Both the position numbers and the translations under genes were made by a program. 64,000 bases of DNA, from contig NZ_BAAACZ010000029.1 of the NCBI RefSeq assembly GCF_039521975.1, forward strand, positions 1 to 64,000, written 5' to 3'. The notes under the pieces were generated by a model. The model saw nothing but the letters and a program-made list of their open reading frames with translations, was not told the origin of the DNA and ran no database searches. Positions 1-7,676 of the stretch are shown piece by piece (within the stretch, counting starts at the first letter, position 1; every line of letters begins with the position of its first letter). This DNA comes from Alkalibacillus silvisoli (GTDB lineage: Bacteria; Bacillota; Bacilli; Bacillales; Alkalibacillaceae).

Positions 1-75
1 CTAACACTCGATAGAGATTACAATTCAGCTCTCAACATCAAAAAAGAAGGCATTCGCTTATTAGCAAGTGCCTGA
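1..75 (+). CDS. tnpB: TnpB (IS605 OrfB / IS1341) C-terminal fragment
   Basis: Frame 1 reads LTLDRDYNSALNIKKEG and ends RLLASA before TGA at 73-75. The DRDxNxAxNI motif followed by EGxRLL is the C-terminal signature of TnpB proteins. Its aspartate belongs to the RuvC-like nuclease site. TnpB is an RNA-guided DNA nuclease that promotes retention of the transposon at its donor site (known for the family). Only the last 24 codons lie in the window. The gene is cut by the window edge, and nothing visible shows it to be broken. Confidence 0.85.
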   Translation, partial: LTLDRDYNSALNIKKEGIRLLASA

Positions 76-201
76 TGAAATTAAACTCTTGGAACAAGAG
101 GGTTAGCTTGGTCCATTTCGTCAGCTACCAAAAGTGGCGATTACCCAAGAAGCCCCCACTTCAAGCAACCCGTAAGGGTGGTAAGTGGTGGGAGTAGTTC
201 A
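76..201 (+). ncRNA. Putative omegaRNA (reRNA) 3' region and right-end hairpin
   Basis: In TnpB elements a guide RNA scaffold is transcribed across the 3' part of tnpB and the right end, and the guide is the flanking DNA just beyond the element. Here the tnpB stop is followed by about 75 bases of non-coding sequence and then a hairpin at 153-192: CCC-CCACTT pairs with AAGTGG-T-GGG with one bulged T, and an inner ACCC-GTAA-GGGT stem sits at 168-179. By analogy the guide would start at about 202 (CTGAACGCTTTTTCAT). The RNA role is inferred from position and structure. Confidence 0.55.
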
Positions 202-254
202 CTGAACGCTTTTTCATCAATAACAAATTTTTCGTCTAACTTTTCTATAGCCAT
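202..254 (-). pseudogene. 5' stub of a gene interrupted by the IS element
   Basis: On the minus strand a good ribosome binding site (GGAGGG) precedes ATG at 254-252, and the frame reads MAIEKLDEKFVIDEKAF before it meets the IS right end near 201. Beyond that it runs into the right-end hairpin and soon stops. This looks like the first 17 or so codons of a real gene that was split by the transposon. The rest of the gene would lie left of the element, outside the window. I do not recognise the protein. Confidence 0.5.
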
Positions 255-464
255 TTCAGTGCCCTCCTTCTCTTCGCACACACTAACCCCCTCACATAAA
301 TAAGTATATATGTTAGTATATGCAACCTTTAATTAAAAGATTGCATAAAACCAAAAAATAATCTAAAAAAAGAGTTATGGCAATTGCAAGTGTTCATACC
401 AGTTACTCTAAAACTTGCTATTTTCTAACAACCTTATTAAGCAAGTTTTAGATTGTCTGTAGTT
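255..464. other. Intergenic region with a 13-bp inverted repeat
   Basis: Apart from the ribosome binding site of the interrupted gene, the only structure is a perfect inverted repeat, TCTAAAACTTGCT at 407-419 and its complement at 440-452, with a 20-base loop. It lies just downstream of maf (read leftward) and could be its terminator, but no T-run follows on that strand. Confidence 0.5.
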
Positions 465-1022
465 TTAAAATTTCCTTATTTCCTTAATAACACGTGAGAT
501 CGGTAATCCCATGACGTTATAATAATCCCCGGTTATCTGCTTTACAAACAGGGCTCCTAGGCTTTGAATGCCATAAGCCCCTGCTTTATCATAAGGGTCA
601 TTTGTATCGACATACCAATCTAGTTCTTCTTCGGTTAATGGCCAGAATTCGACTTCAGTCTTTTCAACAAATACTACTTCATCGTCTTTGGAGCGAAGCA
701 TTATTCCTGTATATACTTCATGTGTATCACCGCTAAAGTTCTTCATCATTTCGTAAGCTTCTTTACGACTTTTAGGTTTTTCGTAAATAGTATTTTGATA
801 AGAGACAACGGTATCAGCTGATATAATGATTTCATCGTTATGATGAAGTAGAACGTTGCGACCTTTTAGAATCGCTAGTTGTTTTACTTTTTCAACTGGG
901 TCATGGGTTATAATTTGTGATTCGTCAACGTCTGGTTTACGAATGGTGTAGGGTTGTTCTATTTGTGTTAACAGTTCTTGTCTTCTGGGAGATGATGAGG
1001 CTAGGATTATTTTTTTCGACAT
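465..1022 (-). CDS. maf: Maf family nucleotide pyrophosphatase
   Basis: Maf proteins hydrolyse nucleoside triphosphates such as dTTP and UTP to the monophosphate, and act as housecleaning enzymes; in B. subtilis Maf affects septum formation. The protein is 185 residues, normal for the family. The N-terminus ILASSSPRRQELL is the Maf signature, and further family motifs follow: KPDVDES, SADTVV near residue 68 with the catalytic-type aspartate, and GAYGIQ. ATG at 1022 follows AAGGAGAG. It is divergent from the neighbouring hydrolase and here stands alone, away from the mreBCD/radC genes that accompany maf in many bacilli. Confidence 0.93.
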   Translation of the reverse strand: MSKKIILASSSPRRQELLTQIEQPYTIRKPDVDESQIITHDPVEKVKQLAILKGRNVLLHHNDEIIISADTVVSYQNTIYEKPKSRKEAYEMMKNFSGDTHEVYTGIMLRSKDDEVVFVEKTEVEFWPLTEEELDWYVDTNDPYDKAGAYGIQSLGALFVKQITGDYYNVMGLPISRVIKEIRKF

Positions 1023-1120
1023 GGTTGATCTCTCCTTCTAATTCAAGTTTTAAGAATTATTGTATGGTTAAAATATAACATATGATAAGGTGTAAATAAC
1101 CAACAGAGGAAGCGATTATT

Positions 1121-1939
1121 ATGAGTGAGTTAATTTGGAAAGAAAAGATCAATATAATGGATGTAGATGTGTATTGTGAGTATTCATTTAATGGGAAACC
1201 CCCGATTATCTTAATTCATGGATTTCTAGCATCTACTTATACATTTAACGAGATTTTACCCAAATTAACCGAGCATTACTCTGTTGTAGCTATTGATTTA
1301 CCGGGATTTGGTCAAAGTGAGAAATCTACAACATTTAATTATTCATTTAAAAATTATACGAAACTTGTTTTAGCGATTATGGATTACTTTGATTTTGAAG
1401 ATGCTTTTTTTGTAGGTCATTCAATGGGTGGACAAATCGCGTTAAATGTGGCTAGGCACTCACCAAGTCGTGTTAAAAAGTTAGTCCTTCTATGTAGTTC
1501 AGGATATCTGAAAAAGTCGAATCGGTTTCTTCGTTATAGTTCCTATTTACCTTTCTTTCATTGGTATGCCTATCGATACTTTAAGAAGAAAGATGTTCGT
1601 AATGTTATGGAGGAAGTTTTGTATGATCATTCATTAATTACTGATGAAATGATCGAGCAGTATAAACAGCCGTTAACGGATATGAATTTTTATAAAGCGC
1701 TTCTAAGGTTGTTGCGTCATCGGGAAGGGGATTTGTCCCAAGAAGCACTTATGGAAATCGACACACCTGTATTGTTAATTTGGGGGAAAGAGGATGAAGT
1801 TGTTCCTTTAAAGAAAGGGGAAAGACTACATCAAGATTTACCAAATTCTGAGTTAGTTGTCTATGAGCAAGCAGGACACTTAATTACTGATGAACGACCA
1901 GAGGAAGTGTATGAACAGATTGTAAGGTTTGCAAAATAA
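1121..1939 (+). CDS. Alpha/beta hydrolase
   Basis: A 272-residue alpha/beta-hydrolase fold enzyme with no signal peptide. The oxyanion-hole segment is LIHGFLAS (about 31-38), and the nucleophile elbow is GHSMGG with Ser101. The likely acid is Asp in WGKEDEVVP, and the likely catalytic His lies in AGHLITDERP near the C-terminus. All triad residues are therefore present. The overall pattern resembles the esterase/haloperoxidase/MhpC group, but the substrate cannot be read from sequence. It is monocistronic: divergent from maf and closed by a strong hairpin right after the stop codon. Confidence 0.85.
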   Translation: MSELIWKEKINIMDVDVYCEYSFNGKPPIILIHGFLASTYTFNEILPKLTEHYSVVAIDLPGFGQSEKSTTFNYSFKNYTKLVLAIMDYFDFEDAFFVGHSMGGQIALNVARHSPSRVKKLVLLCSSGYLKKSNRFLRYSSYLPFFHWYAYRYFKKKDVRNVMEEVLYDHSLITDEMIEQYKQPLTDMNFYKALLRLLRHREGDLSQEALMEIDTPVLLIWGKEDEVVPLKKGERLHQDLPNSELVVYEQAGHLITDERPEEVYEQIVRFAK

Positions 1940-1986
1940 AGACCAGCTTAAAGAGAAGTGTTTCCCCTTAAGCTGGTCTATTATTT
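1940..1986. terminator. Bidirectional terminator between convergent genes
   Basis: A perfect 12-bp stem, AGACCAGCTTAA at 1940-1951 with its complement at 1968-1979, begins one base after the hydrolase stop. It is followed by an A/T-rich tract (ATTATTTTA) and lies between the + strand hydrolase and the converging ABC permease gene, so it can serve both. Confidence 0.85.
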
Positions 1987-2813
1987 TATGCATTAGCACG
2001 TTTGAAACTAAACGTAGCAAGGGCAATGATGACGATCGTAAATCCAACGATAAAGAGAATTTCTTCAAAGACGGTAACTTGTCTACCGAATACAGTGATG
2101 TTGAGTCCCATCGTTTCTTGGATTGAAGCTGATAATTTCTCAACATCAATCATAATCTTTTTCATGACATCAACCCCATAGGTTACGGGATTAAGCTTGA
2201 CAATCACATCTAACCATCCAGGCATATTATTAATTGGAAATAATGCCCCTGATAGAAAGATCATCGGTAAAACAAGGATATTGACAATTAACTGGAATCC
2301 TTGAGTTGAACTAATAACACTCGCAAACAATAAGCCAACACCAGATAGAGCTGCGCCAAATAAGAACATAAATGGAATGACTTGGATGAGTGAGAAGAGA
2401 TCATATGACAGTCCAAGTAATGGGATTAAGGCGAATAAAAGCACGCCTTGAATGGTTGAAACAGTTGCTGCTCCTGCCATTTTACCAATTGCGATACTGA
2501 CACGTGAGATTGGTGAGACTAATATTTCTTTCATATAGCCATAATTCTTATCTTCAATGACTGACATAGCAGAAAACACTGCCGTCATAAGAAGGGTCAT
2601 AGCGACAATACCTGGAAAAACGAATTCGATATAGTTAAATTCATTTGAATCCACACCGATATTTTCGACCATCATGGATTCCATCGTGCCACTTAACCCA
2701 CCACCAAAGATTAATAGAAATAAAATCGGCATGGTAAATGAGCCGAATAAACGAGCTCGATCTCTTAAAAATTTGATTAAATCGCGTTGCCATATGGCGA
2801 TGATTCCTTCCAT
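1986..2813 (-). CDS. ABC-2 type transporter permease
   Basis: Membrane subunit of an ABC exporter, 275 residues, of the ABC-2 (DrrB-like) family. The hydrophobic profile shows about six segments: one near 25-40, then a run from about 90 to 195 including GAALSGVGLLFASVISS and PMIFLSGALFPINNMPGWL (the typical ABC-2 C-terminal motif), and a last one near 250-268. Its start follows AGGAGTG, and it lies 10 bp downstream of the ATPase gene, so the two form an operon. Likely substrates are hydrophobic drugs or lipids, by family only. A nearby divergent MarR regulator may control it. Confidence 0.88.
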   Translation of the reverse strand: MEGIIAIWQRDLIKFLRDRARLFGSFTMPILFLLIFGGGLSGTMESMMVENIGVDSNEFNYIEFVFPGIVAMTLLMTAVFSAMSVIEDKNYGYMKEILVSPISRVSIAIGKMAGAATVSTIQGVLLFALIPLLGLSYDLFSLIQVIPFMFLFGAALSGVGLLFASVISSTQGFQLIVNILVLPMIFLSGALFPINNMPGWLDVIVKLNPVTYGVDVMKKIMIDVEKLSASIQETMGLNITVFGRQVTVFEEILFIVGFTIVIIALATFSFKRANA

Positions 2814-2823
2814 ATTAACACTC

Positions 2824-3756
2824 CTATTCCCCCGTAGCTTGAATTTCTCGGCCGGTAAATGCTAAAAAGACATCATTTAAAGTCGGTTTACGAATGTTTA
2901 GTGTTGTGATTGGAATTTCTAACGTTTTAATAAACGATGAAATAAAAGCATCGCTACTTGCGACTTTAAGGTGAATTGTATCGCCATTTACAGTAACATC
3001 AGCATTTTCAACCTTTTCATTGATTTCTTTTAAGGCTTGTTCATTATCTTCAGTTGATAATTCGATTAGATCGCCACCTAGTTGGTCTTTTAGTGAAGTG
3101 GGAGAATCAATCGCAATAATTTGTCCTTGGTCCATAATGGCAACACGATCACTAATTTCTGCCTCATCTAAATAGTGGGTCGTTAAGAACATTGTAATTC
3201 CTTCTTGTTCTTTAAGCTTTAAAATGTATTTCCAAAGGTGAGCGCGAGTGTTAGGATCAAGGCCAACAGTTGGTTCATCTAGAAATAGTACTTTAGGATA
3301 ATGCAATAAACCACGAGCGATTTCTAAACGCCTTTTCATTCCGCCAGAATATTCTTCAACGCGTTGGTTCTGCTCATCGACTAAATCAACAATTTCAAGC
3401 ACTTCATGAATTCTGGTGTGACGTTTGTCTTTAGGTACATTATAAAAGCGACAATGAAGCATTAGATTTTCATTGGCAGTTAACTTTTCATCCAAAGTAT
3501 TTTCTTGAAAGATAATCCCAATGCTTGAACGAACCTCGTCTTTCTCTTTATTGACATCATAGCCGTTAATGACAATTTGACCAGAAGAAGGTGGTAGCAT
3601 CGTACAAATCATATTAATTGTTGTACTTTTACCAGCCCCATTTGGACCTAAGAAGCCAAAGATTTCGCCTTCTTTGACTTCAAAGTTAATGCCTTTAACA
3701 GCATCGACTTTTTTATATGATTTCTTTAAGTCTTTAACAGTAATAACTGAATTCAT
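2824..3756 (-). CDS. ABC transporter ATP-binding protein (DrrA/CcmA type)
   Basis: ATPase subunit, 310 residues, partner of the permease that follows. Walker A is GPNGAGKST (about residues 38-46), the signature is YSGGMKRR, Walker B is VLFLDEPTVGLDP, and the H-loop is TTHYLDEAE. A C-terminal extension of about 90 residues, ending in TLNDVFLAFTGRE, is typical of the daunorubicin-resistance (DrrA) subfamily. The start follows GGGGGAG. It is divergent from the marR-like gene, with only about 95 bp between the two coding starts, so shared control is likely. Confidence 0.92.
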   Translation of the reverse strand: MNSVITVKDLKKSYKKVDAVKGINFEVKEGEIFGFLGPNGAGKSTTINMICTMLPPSSGQIVINGYDVNKEKDEVRSSIGIIFQENTLDEKLTANENLMLHCRFYNVPKDKRHTRIHEVLEIVDLVDEQNQRVEEYSGGMKRRLEIARGLLHYPKVLFLDEPTVGLDPNTRAHLWKYILKLKEQEGITMFLTTHYLDEAEISDRVAIMDQGQIIAIDSPTSLKDQLGGDLIELSTEDNEQALKEINEKVENADVTVNGDTIHLKVASSDAFISSFIKTLEIPITTLNIRKPTLNDVFLAFTGREIQATGE

Positions 3757-3783
3757 TTCGCTCCCCCTTAGTTTAGAAAGTTA

Positions 3784-3808
3784 TGCTATAATAACTATTA
3801 ACTATTAT
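3784..3808 (+). promoter_or_regulatory. Extended -10 promoter overlapped by a palindromic operator candidate
   Basis: TGCTATAAT at 3784-3792 is an extended -10 element facing the MarR gene. It overlaps a 21-bp imperfect palindrome at 3788-3808, with ATAATA and TATTAT arms around a 9-base centre. Size, AT-richness and position between a MarR gene and the divergent transporter fit a MarR operator that could block both directions. The binding is inferred. Confidence 0.5.
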
Positions 3809-3851
3809 AAACTAAATGTCAAATAGTACTTTAAGTCAAGGTGGGGATATT

Positions 3852-4298
3852 TTGAGCAATCATTTACATGCAAATGACTTAGTCGATGAGGCGTTATCAG
3901 CTTTACCTTATATTCCTAAGAAACTATTCGGACAAGAGCAATTACTTCAAACTGGTGACTTACATCCGTCGCACTTTCATATTTTACATATAGTTCAACA
4001 ATTGGGTCCCATTCGAATGTCAGAGATAGCACAGGCCTTAGGGATTAATAAATCAAACTTAACTCCTTTAATTCAAAAGCTAATTGACTATCACTATATA
4101 AAAAAAGAGAAGTCATCTCATGATCGTCGCGTCACGTTTATTCATTTAACAAATGAAGGACAAGCCTTTCTAGAAGATAAGAAGAAGATGTTAGAAGAGA
4201 AAGTGGAAAACCGTTTATCGACTTTAACGAAAGATGAGCAAATCCAGTTAAAACAAGCCTTTAAAACGATTAGTTCTGTATTATCAAAGTTAGATTAA
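3852..4298 (+). CDS. MarR family transcriptional regulator
   Basis: A winged-helix regulator of about 148 residues. The core shows the MarR pattern: a dimerisation helix, ILHIVQQLGPIRMSEIAQALG, recognition helix NKSNLTPLIQKLIDY, and the wing with SSHDRRVTFIHLT (the DxR motif of the family). I place the start at TTG 3852, which sits 6 bases after AAGGTGGGG; an in-frame ATG at 3816 has no ribosome binding site and lies too close to the promoter. Divergent from the ABC exporter, which it probably controls, perhaps in response to a transported drug. Confidence 0.88.
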   Translation: MSNHLHANDLVDEALSALPYIPKKLFGQEQLLQTGDLHPSHFHILHIVQQLGPIRMSEIAQALGINKSNLTPLIQKLIDYHYIKKEKSSHDRRVTFIHLTNEGQAFLEDKKKMLEEKVENRLSTLTKDEQIQLKQAFKTISSVLSKLD

Positions 4299-4356
4299 TG
4301 AGTGAGAAGGAACTTCATTTCGTGTATCGAATTAAATAAGGAGAGGAGGAATTAAC

Positions 4357-6375
4357 ATGACAGTTATTAAAAAGAGTAATGTTGTAGAAGATTTCCACGG
4401 GACGAAAGTGGAAGATCCGTATCGTTGGCTAGAGGATTCTAATAGTGAGGATACATTAAAATGGGTTGAAGAAATGGATGAGCAATCTGAAGCTTATTTT
4501 AAAGGTGCGCCATCTAAAGAAAAGGATCGTGAGCGTTTAACGGAGCTTTGGAATTATCCGAAGTTCTTTGTACCAACACGTGTGAAGGATAAGTTGTTTT
4601 ATCAGAAAAATGACGGACTTCAAAATCAAGCAGTTCTATATGTACTAGATGAGGATGGCGAGTCTAAAGTCATAGATCCGAATGACTTAAGTAATGATGG
4701 AACAGTTGCGATGACGAACTTTTCTTCGAGCCAAGAAGGGCATTTATTAGCTTATGCAACTTCATCACAAGGTAGTGATTGGCAAGAGGTTTATGTGAAA
4801 GATCTTAAATCAGGTGAAGTGTTAAGTGATCACTTAAAGTGGGTCAAATTTACAACATTAGAGTGGGCGCCAGATGACTCAGGGTTTTTCTATAGTCGTT
4901 TTCCAAATCCAGAGATTATTAGTGAAGATGAGCATGGACAGTACCATAAGGTTTACTTTCACCGAATTGGGACAGACCAAAGTGAAGATGAGTTAATTTA
5001 TGAACGTTCAGATGCTAAAGATTATATGTTTATTCCGTTTGTTACCACTGATGGAGAGTATATTTGTATATATTCAAAGCAAGGGACAGCTGCACAAAAT
5101 CTTTTTTTTGTTAAAGAGTTGGATTCAAAAACTGACTTTCACCGCTTATTAGATGAGGGTGATGCGCAATATACTTATATTCATAATGAAGGTTCGCGTT
5201 TTTATTTTAAGACGAATTTGGCGGCTCCCAAAGGTCGAATTATTTGTATTGATCTGAATCAGCCTGAACGAGAAAACTGGGAAGAAATCATTAGTGAGCA
5301 AAATGATTTAATGCATGCTGTAAAGTTTATAAATGGACAGTTCGTTGTGGCGTTTTTACACGATGCGCATCATCAATTACAGGTGTATAACTTTGATGGT
5401 ACTGAAAGCCATCATATAGAAGTGCCATTACTGGGTTCAATTACAGATTTAACAGGAAATCATGATCAATCGGAAATGTTTTTCGGGATGACTTCTTACT
5501 TAAGTCCAACAGTTGTTTATCAATATGATTTAAATACTAATGAGTTAAGTATATTTGCTGAATCAGAATTAGCAGTGGAAACGTCACAGTTTGAAACTAC
5601 ACAAGTGTTTTATTCATCAAAGGACGGCATGAGTATTCCGATGTTTATAACAAAACATAAGGATTTACCTTTAGATGGTGAAAACCCAGTTATATTATAT
5701 GGTTATGGTGGCTTTAATATTAGTTTGCCCCCTTCATTTAACCCTGCAATTCTACGTTGGTTAGAAAAAGGTGGGGTTTATGCGGTTGCTAATTTGCGTG
5801 GTGGTTCAGAGTATGGTGAAAAGTGGCATGAGGCTGGCATGCTTGAGAATAAACAGAACGTATTTGATGACTTTATTGCAGCTGGTGAATACTTAATTGA
5901 AAAGAAATATACGAAGAAAGAAAAGCTTTCGATTATGGGTGGGTCGAATGGTGGTCTTTTAGTTTCGGCTTGCATGGTTCAGCGCCCTGATCTATTTGGT
6001 GCTGTGATTTGTCGTGTCCCAGTTATTGATATGCTTCGTTATCATAAGTTTACGATCGGGAAGTTTTGGATTCCAGAGTATGGTAGTGCTGAAAATGAAG
6101 AACACTTCCCATTTTTATACAAATACTCACCTCTTCATAATGTTAAAGTAGGTGTGAATTATCCACCTGTCTTAATTGCAACGGCTGCGAGTGATGACCG
6201 AGTTGTCCCAGCACATGCGAAAAAATTCCATGCGACATTGTTAGAGAAGTCACCGGATACAAAATCGATTTTACGGTTAGAATCTAAAGCAGGACATGGT
6301 TTAGGGAAGCCGACTTCGAAGTTAATTGAAGAGTGGGTGGACTTTTACGCATTTTTAGAGCGGGAGTTAACTTAA
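4357..6375 (+). CDS. Prolyl oligopeptidase family serine peptidase (S9A)
   Basis: A 672-residue cytoplasmic peptidase that would cleave short peptides after proline. The N-terminus carries the family start DPYRWLED, and the middle 70-400 is the beta-propeller. The catalytic alpha/beta-hydrolase domain at about 400-672 holds GGSNGG with Ser530, the acid in ASDDRVVP (Asp613 or 614), and His647 in AGHGLGKP. Length and motifs are complete. No signal peptide. ATG follows GGAGAGGAGG. It stands 58 bp after marR and is probably separate; a terminator-like repeat follows. Confidence 0.93.
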   Translation: MTVIKKSNVVEDFHGTKVEDPYRWLEDSNSEDTLKWVEEMDEQSEAYFKGAPSKEKDRERLTELWNYPKFFVPTRVKDKLFYQKNDGLQNQAVLYVLDEDGESKVIDPNDLSNDGTVAMTNFSSSQEGHLLAYATSSQGSDWQEVYVKDLKSGEVLSDHLKWVKFTTLEWAPDDSGFFYSRFPNPEIISEDEHGQYHKVYFHRIGTDQSEDELIYERSDAKDYMFIPFVTTDGEYICIYSKQGTAAQNLFFVKELDSKTDFHRLLDEGDAQYTYIHNEGSRFYFKTNLAAPKGRIICIDLNQPERENWEEIISEQNDLMHAVKFINGQFVVAFLHDAHHQLQVYNFDGTESHHIEVPLLGSITDLTGNHDQSEMFFGMTSYLSPTVVYQYDLNTNELSIFAESELAVETSQFETTQVFYSSKDGMSIPMFITKHKDLPLDGENPVILYGYGGFNISLPPSFNPAILRWLEKGGVYAVANLRGGSEYGEKWHEAGMLENKQNVFDDFIAAGEYLIEKKYTKKEKLSIMGGSNGGLLVSACMVQRPDLFGAVICRVPVIDMLRYHKFTIGKFWIPEYGSAENEEHFPFLYKYSPLHNVKVGVNYPPVLIATAASDDRVVPAHAKKFHATLLEKSPDTKSILRLESKAGHGLGKPTSKLIEEWVDFYAFLERELT

Positions 6376-6391
6376 TAGGGCGATTTTGAAA

Positions 6392-6456
6392 CAAAATTAG
6401 TTGTCATAATAGAAAATCCGAACGATTCATCTTAAATGAAAGCGTTCGGATTTTTG
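6392..6456 (+). terminator. Terminator-like dispersed repeat, copy 1
   Basis: Stem AAAATCCGAACG (6413-6424) pairs with its complement at 6443-6454, and TTTTTG follows. The flank TTAGTTGTCATAATAGAAA also occurs in front of the copy at 26043-26098, so the repeat extends beyond the hairpin. It ends the prolyl oligopeptidase transcript. Confidence 0.8.
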
Positions 6457-6474
6457 TGCTTCATCTTTCCTTTT

Positions 6475-6620
6475 GTTGTTTGTATTCTTTTAATTAAAGA
6501 GTGACATTTTAAAGATGGGCACTATTTAATCAATGGGTGCGAAAAGTCATGATCAATGGAGGTCAGTGGTATGCCATTTTTATCAGTTGATGATATGGGG
6601 TTATATTATGATATAAAACT
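6475..6620 (+). pseudogene. Truncated duplicate of the hydrolase 5' region
   Basis: GGAGGTCAGTGGT followed by ATG at 6571 and MPFLSVDDMGLYYDIK matches, nearly base for base, the ribosome binding site and first codons of the intact hydrolase at 14769 (MPFLSVDDMELYYEIK). Similarity continues upstream (TTGTATTCTTTT and ACATTTTAAA or its equivalent in both). After about 16 codons the frame diverges and stops, so this is a 5' remnant of a second copy. The rest of the interval to 6858 holds only AT-rich sequence and a TATAAT at 6821-6826. Confidence 0.75.
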
Positions 6621-6858
6621 AGTAATATCGTTCCATTGTTGAACATGTAATCGCTCCTTTTTAAAGAAAAATTTAGTAACTAAAAGACAAGTAAACTTGA
6701 TAGTAATCATTAATTTTTGTAAAGTTTTTTCTCGAAAAGTTGGATTTATTTAGAAGAACTTTTGTTCAAAATATTATAATGAAATTTTTTACAATAAATA
6801 CAAATAACACGATTTTGTATTATAATAATAGTGAGCAAAGTAAAAGGAGAGGTACTTA

Positions 6859-7089
6859 ATGGGAAGTAAGCTCTTTTACAAAAAATTAAATTATAAAGAA
6901 AGGTTTATAAGAACAATTTGGATGTGGATTTTCGCCATATTTTTAGTCACCTTTGTTTTATTTCTTGATGTTCCGACAGGTCCTGTAATTGTATTTTCTA
7001 TAATCATGGCAATCACCGGTGTCTTTCAGTTAGGTTTTAATTATTCAAAATGGAAGGAAATGGAGAAGAAAGGTTCAAAAAGTCAATGA
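6859..7089 (+). CDS. Small two-helix membrane protein, unknown
   Basis: A 76-residue protein with a basic N-terminus, two hydrophobic segments (about 20-37 and 43-60, broken by DVPTGP) and a charged tail ending KKGSKSQ. ATG follows AAAGGAGAGG, TATAAT lies 33 bp upstream, and an intrinsic terminator follows directly, so it is a clear single-gene unit. I do not recognise the family. The termini are probably cytoplasmic, given the positive charges at both ends. Confidence 0.75.
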   Translation: MGSKLFYKKLNYKERFIRTIWMWIFAIFLVTFVLFLDVPTGPVIVFSIIMAITGVFQLGFNYSKWKEMEKKGSKSQ

Positions 7090-7091
7090 AT

Positions 7092-7131
7092 AAAAAAGCC
7101 TTTACACCATATTGATGTGAAGGCTTTTTTA
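7092..7131 (+). terminator. Intrinsic terminator
   Basis: AAAAAAGCCTTTACA at 7092-7106 pairs with TGTGAAGGCTTTTTT at 7116-7130 (one G-T pair), two bases after the stop codon, ending in a T-run. Confidence 0.9.
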
Positions 7132-7247
7132 GTTCTTAAATTAATTCAATTATTCACATATATCATTTCTTCACTTGCAAAAGAGTGAGATCTATTCACA
7201 GAAGTTCGCCATAGCGTTAAAAACGTAAAACCAAAAGTGAATCTTAT

Positions 7248-7317
7248 GAGGGTGTAATCTAAACAGGCAAGTAGCAGCCGTACGCTCTTGTACTTACACA
7301 GTTTAGATTACACTCTC
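7248..7317. repeat. 17-bp inverted repeat with a 36-base loop
   Basis: GAGGGTGTAATCTAAAC (7248-7264) and GTTTAGATTACACTCTC (7301-7317) are complementary apart from one G-T pair. The GC-richer loop has no open frame of note, and no T-run follows. It lies between a terminator and the promoter of the B12 operon. It could be a small mobile remnant or an RNA hairpin; I cannot assign it. The rest of 7132-7361 shows nothing. Confidence 0.6.
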
Positions 7318-7361
7318 TATATGGATGATAAATTGTAATTATATCTTTTATTTAAAGTGGC

Positions 7362-7390
7362 TTGACGTTTAAGATTTTGTAGCTTATGAT
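7362..7390 (+). promoter_or_regulatory. Sigma-A promoter of the B12 operon
   Basis: TTGACG at 7362-7367 and TATGAT at 7385-7390 are separated by 17 bp. A start near 7397 would put the riboswitch aptamer at the very 5' end of the RNA. Confidence 0.75.
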
Positions 7391-7407
7391 ATTTATAACT
7401 GAATAGG

Positions 7408-7615
7408 AAAAAGTTGGGTTGGCTTGTAGCACGCTATAAGTCATTAAAAGGGAAGTTCGGTTCAAATCCGACACGGTCCCGCCACTGTAATTGGAAGTTT
7501 TCTATTAAGATACCACTGTCAATAGACGGGAAGGTAATAGAAAATGATGATCATGAGTCAGGAAACCTGCCTATCTTTTTACGCCATTCAACCTACGAGG
7601 ATAGGGAGGTGTGCC
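7408..7615 (+). promoter_or_regulatory. Cobalamin riboswitch
   Basis: The conserved parts of the cobalamin aptamer appear in order: AAAAGGGAAG (7447 on), a hairpin around TTCAAATCCGA, GGTCCCGCCACTGT at about 7485-7498, and the B12 box GAGTCAGGAAACCTGCC at 7555-7571. A CCTATC/GATAGG pairing follows. Such RNAs bind adenosyl- or hydroxo/methylcobalamin and lower expression of transport genes when B12 is plentiful. A true intrinsic terminator downstream (7677-7708) suggests control by transcription attenuation. No class assignment can be made by eye. Confidence 0.95.
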
Positions 7616-7676
7616 AGCGCATGATGAATTTTTAAGTTTATTTTACATAGTGTCGCTGTAGCATAATGTAAGTATA

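Larger units (their letters stand above)
1..201 (+). mobile_element. Right end of an IS200/IS605-family element (TnpB type)
   Basis: The window opens inside this element. What remains is the 3' end of a tnpB reading frame, a non-coding stretch and a terminal hairpin followed by AGTAGTTCA, the usual layout of an IS605/IS1341 right end. The boundary is placed at about 201 because the next bases form the start of an unrelated gene on the other strand. The left part, including any tnpA, lies outside the window, so I cannot say whether the element is autonomous. Confidence 0.8.

Noticed and set aside
6557..6646. 28-codon minus-strand frame starting at 6646 after AAAGGAG
   Set aside because: It reads antisense through the truncated hydrolase copy; the good ribosome binding site is probably chance, and the product looks random.
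7414..7635. 73-codon open frame over the riboswitch
   Set aside because: It coincides with the conserved cobalamin aptamer, has no ribosome binding site and its product resembles nothing.
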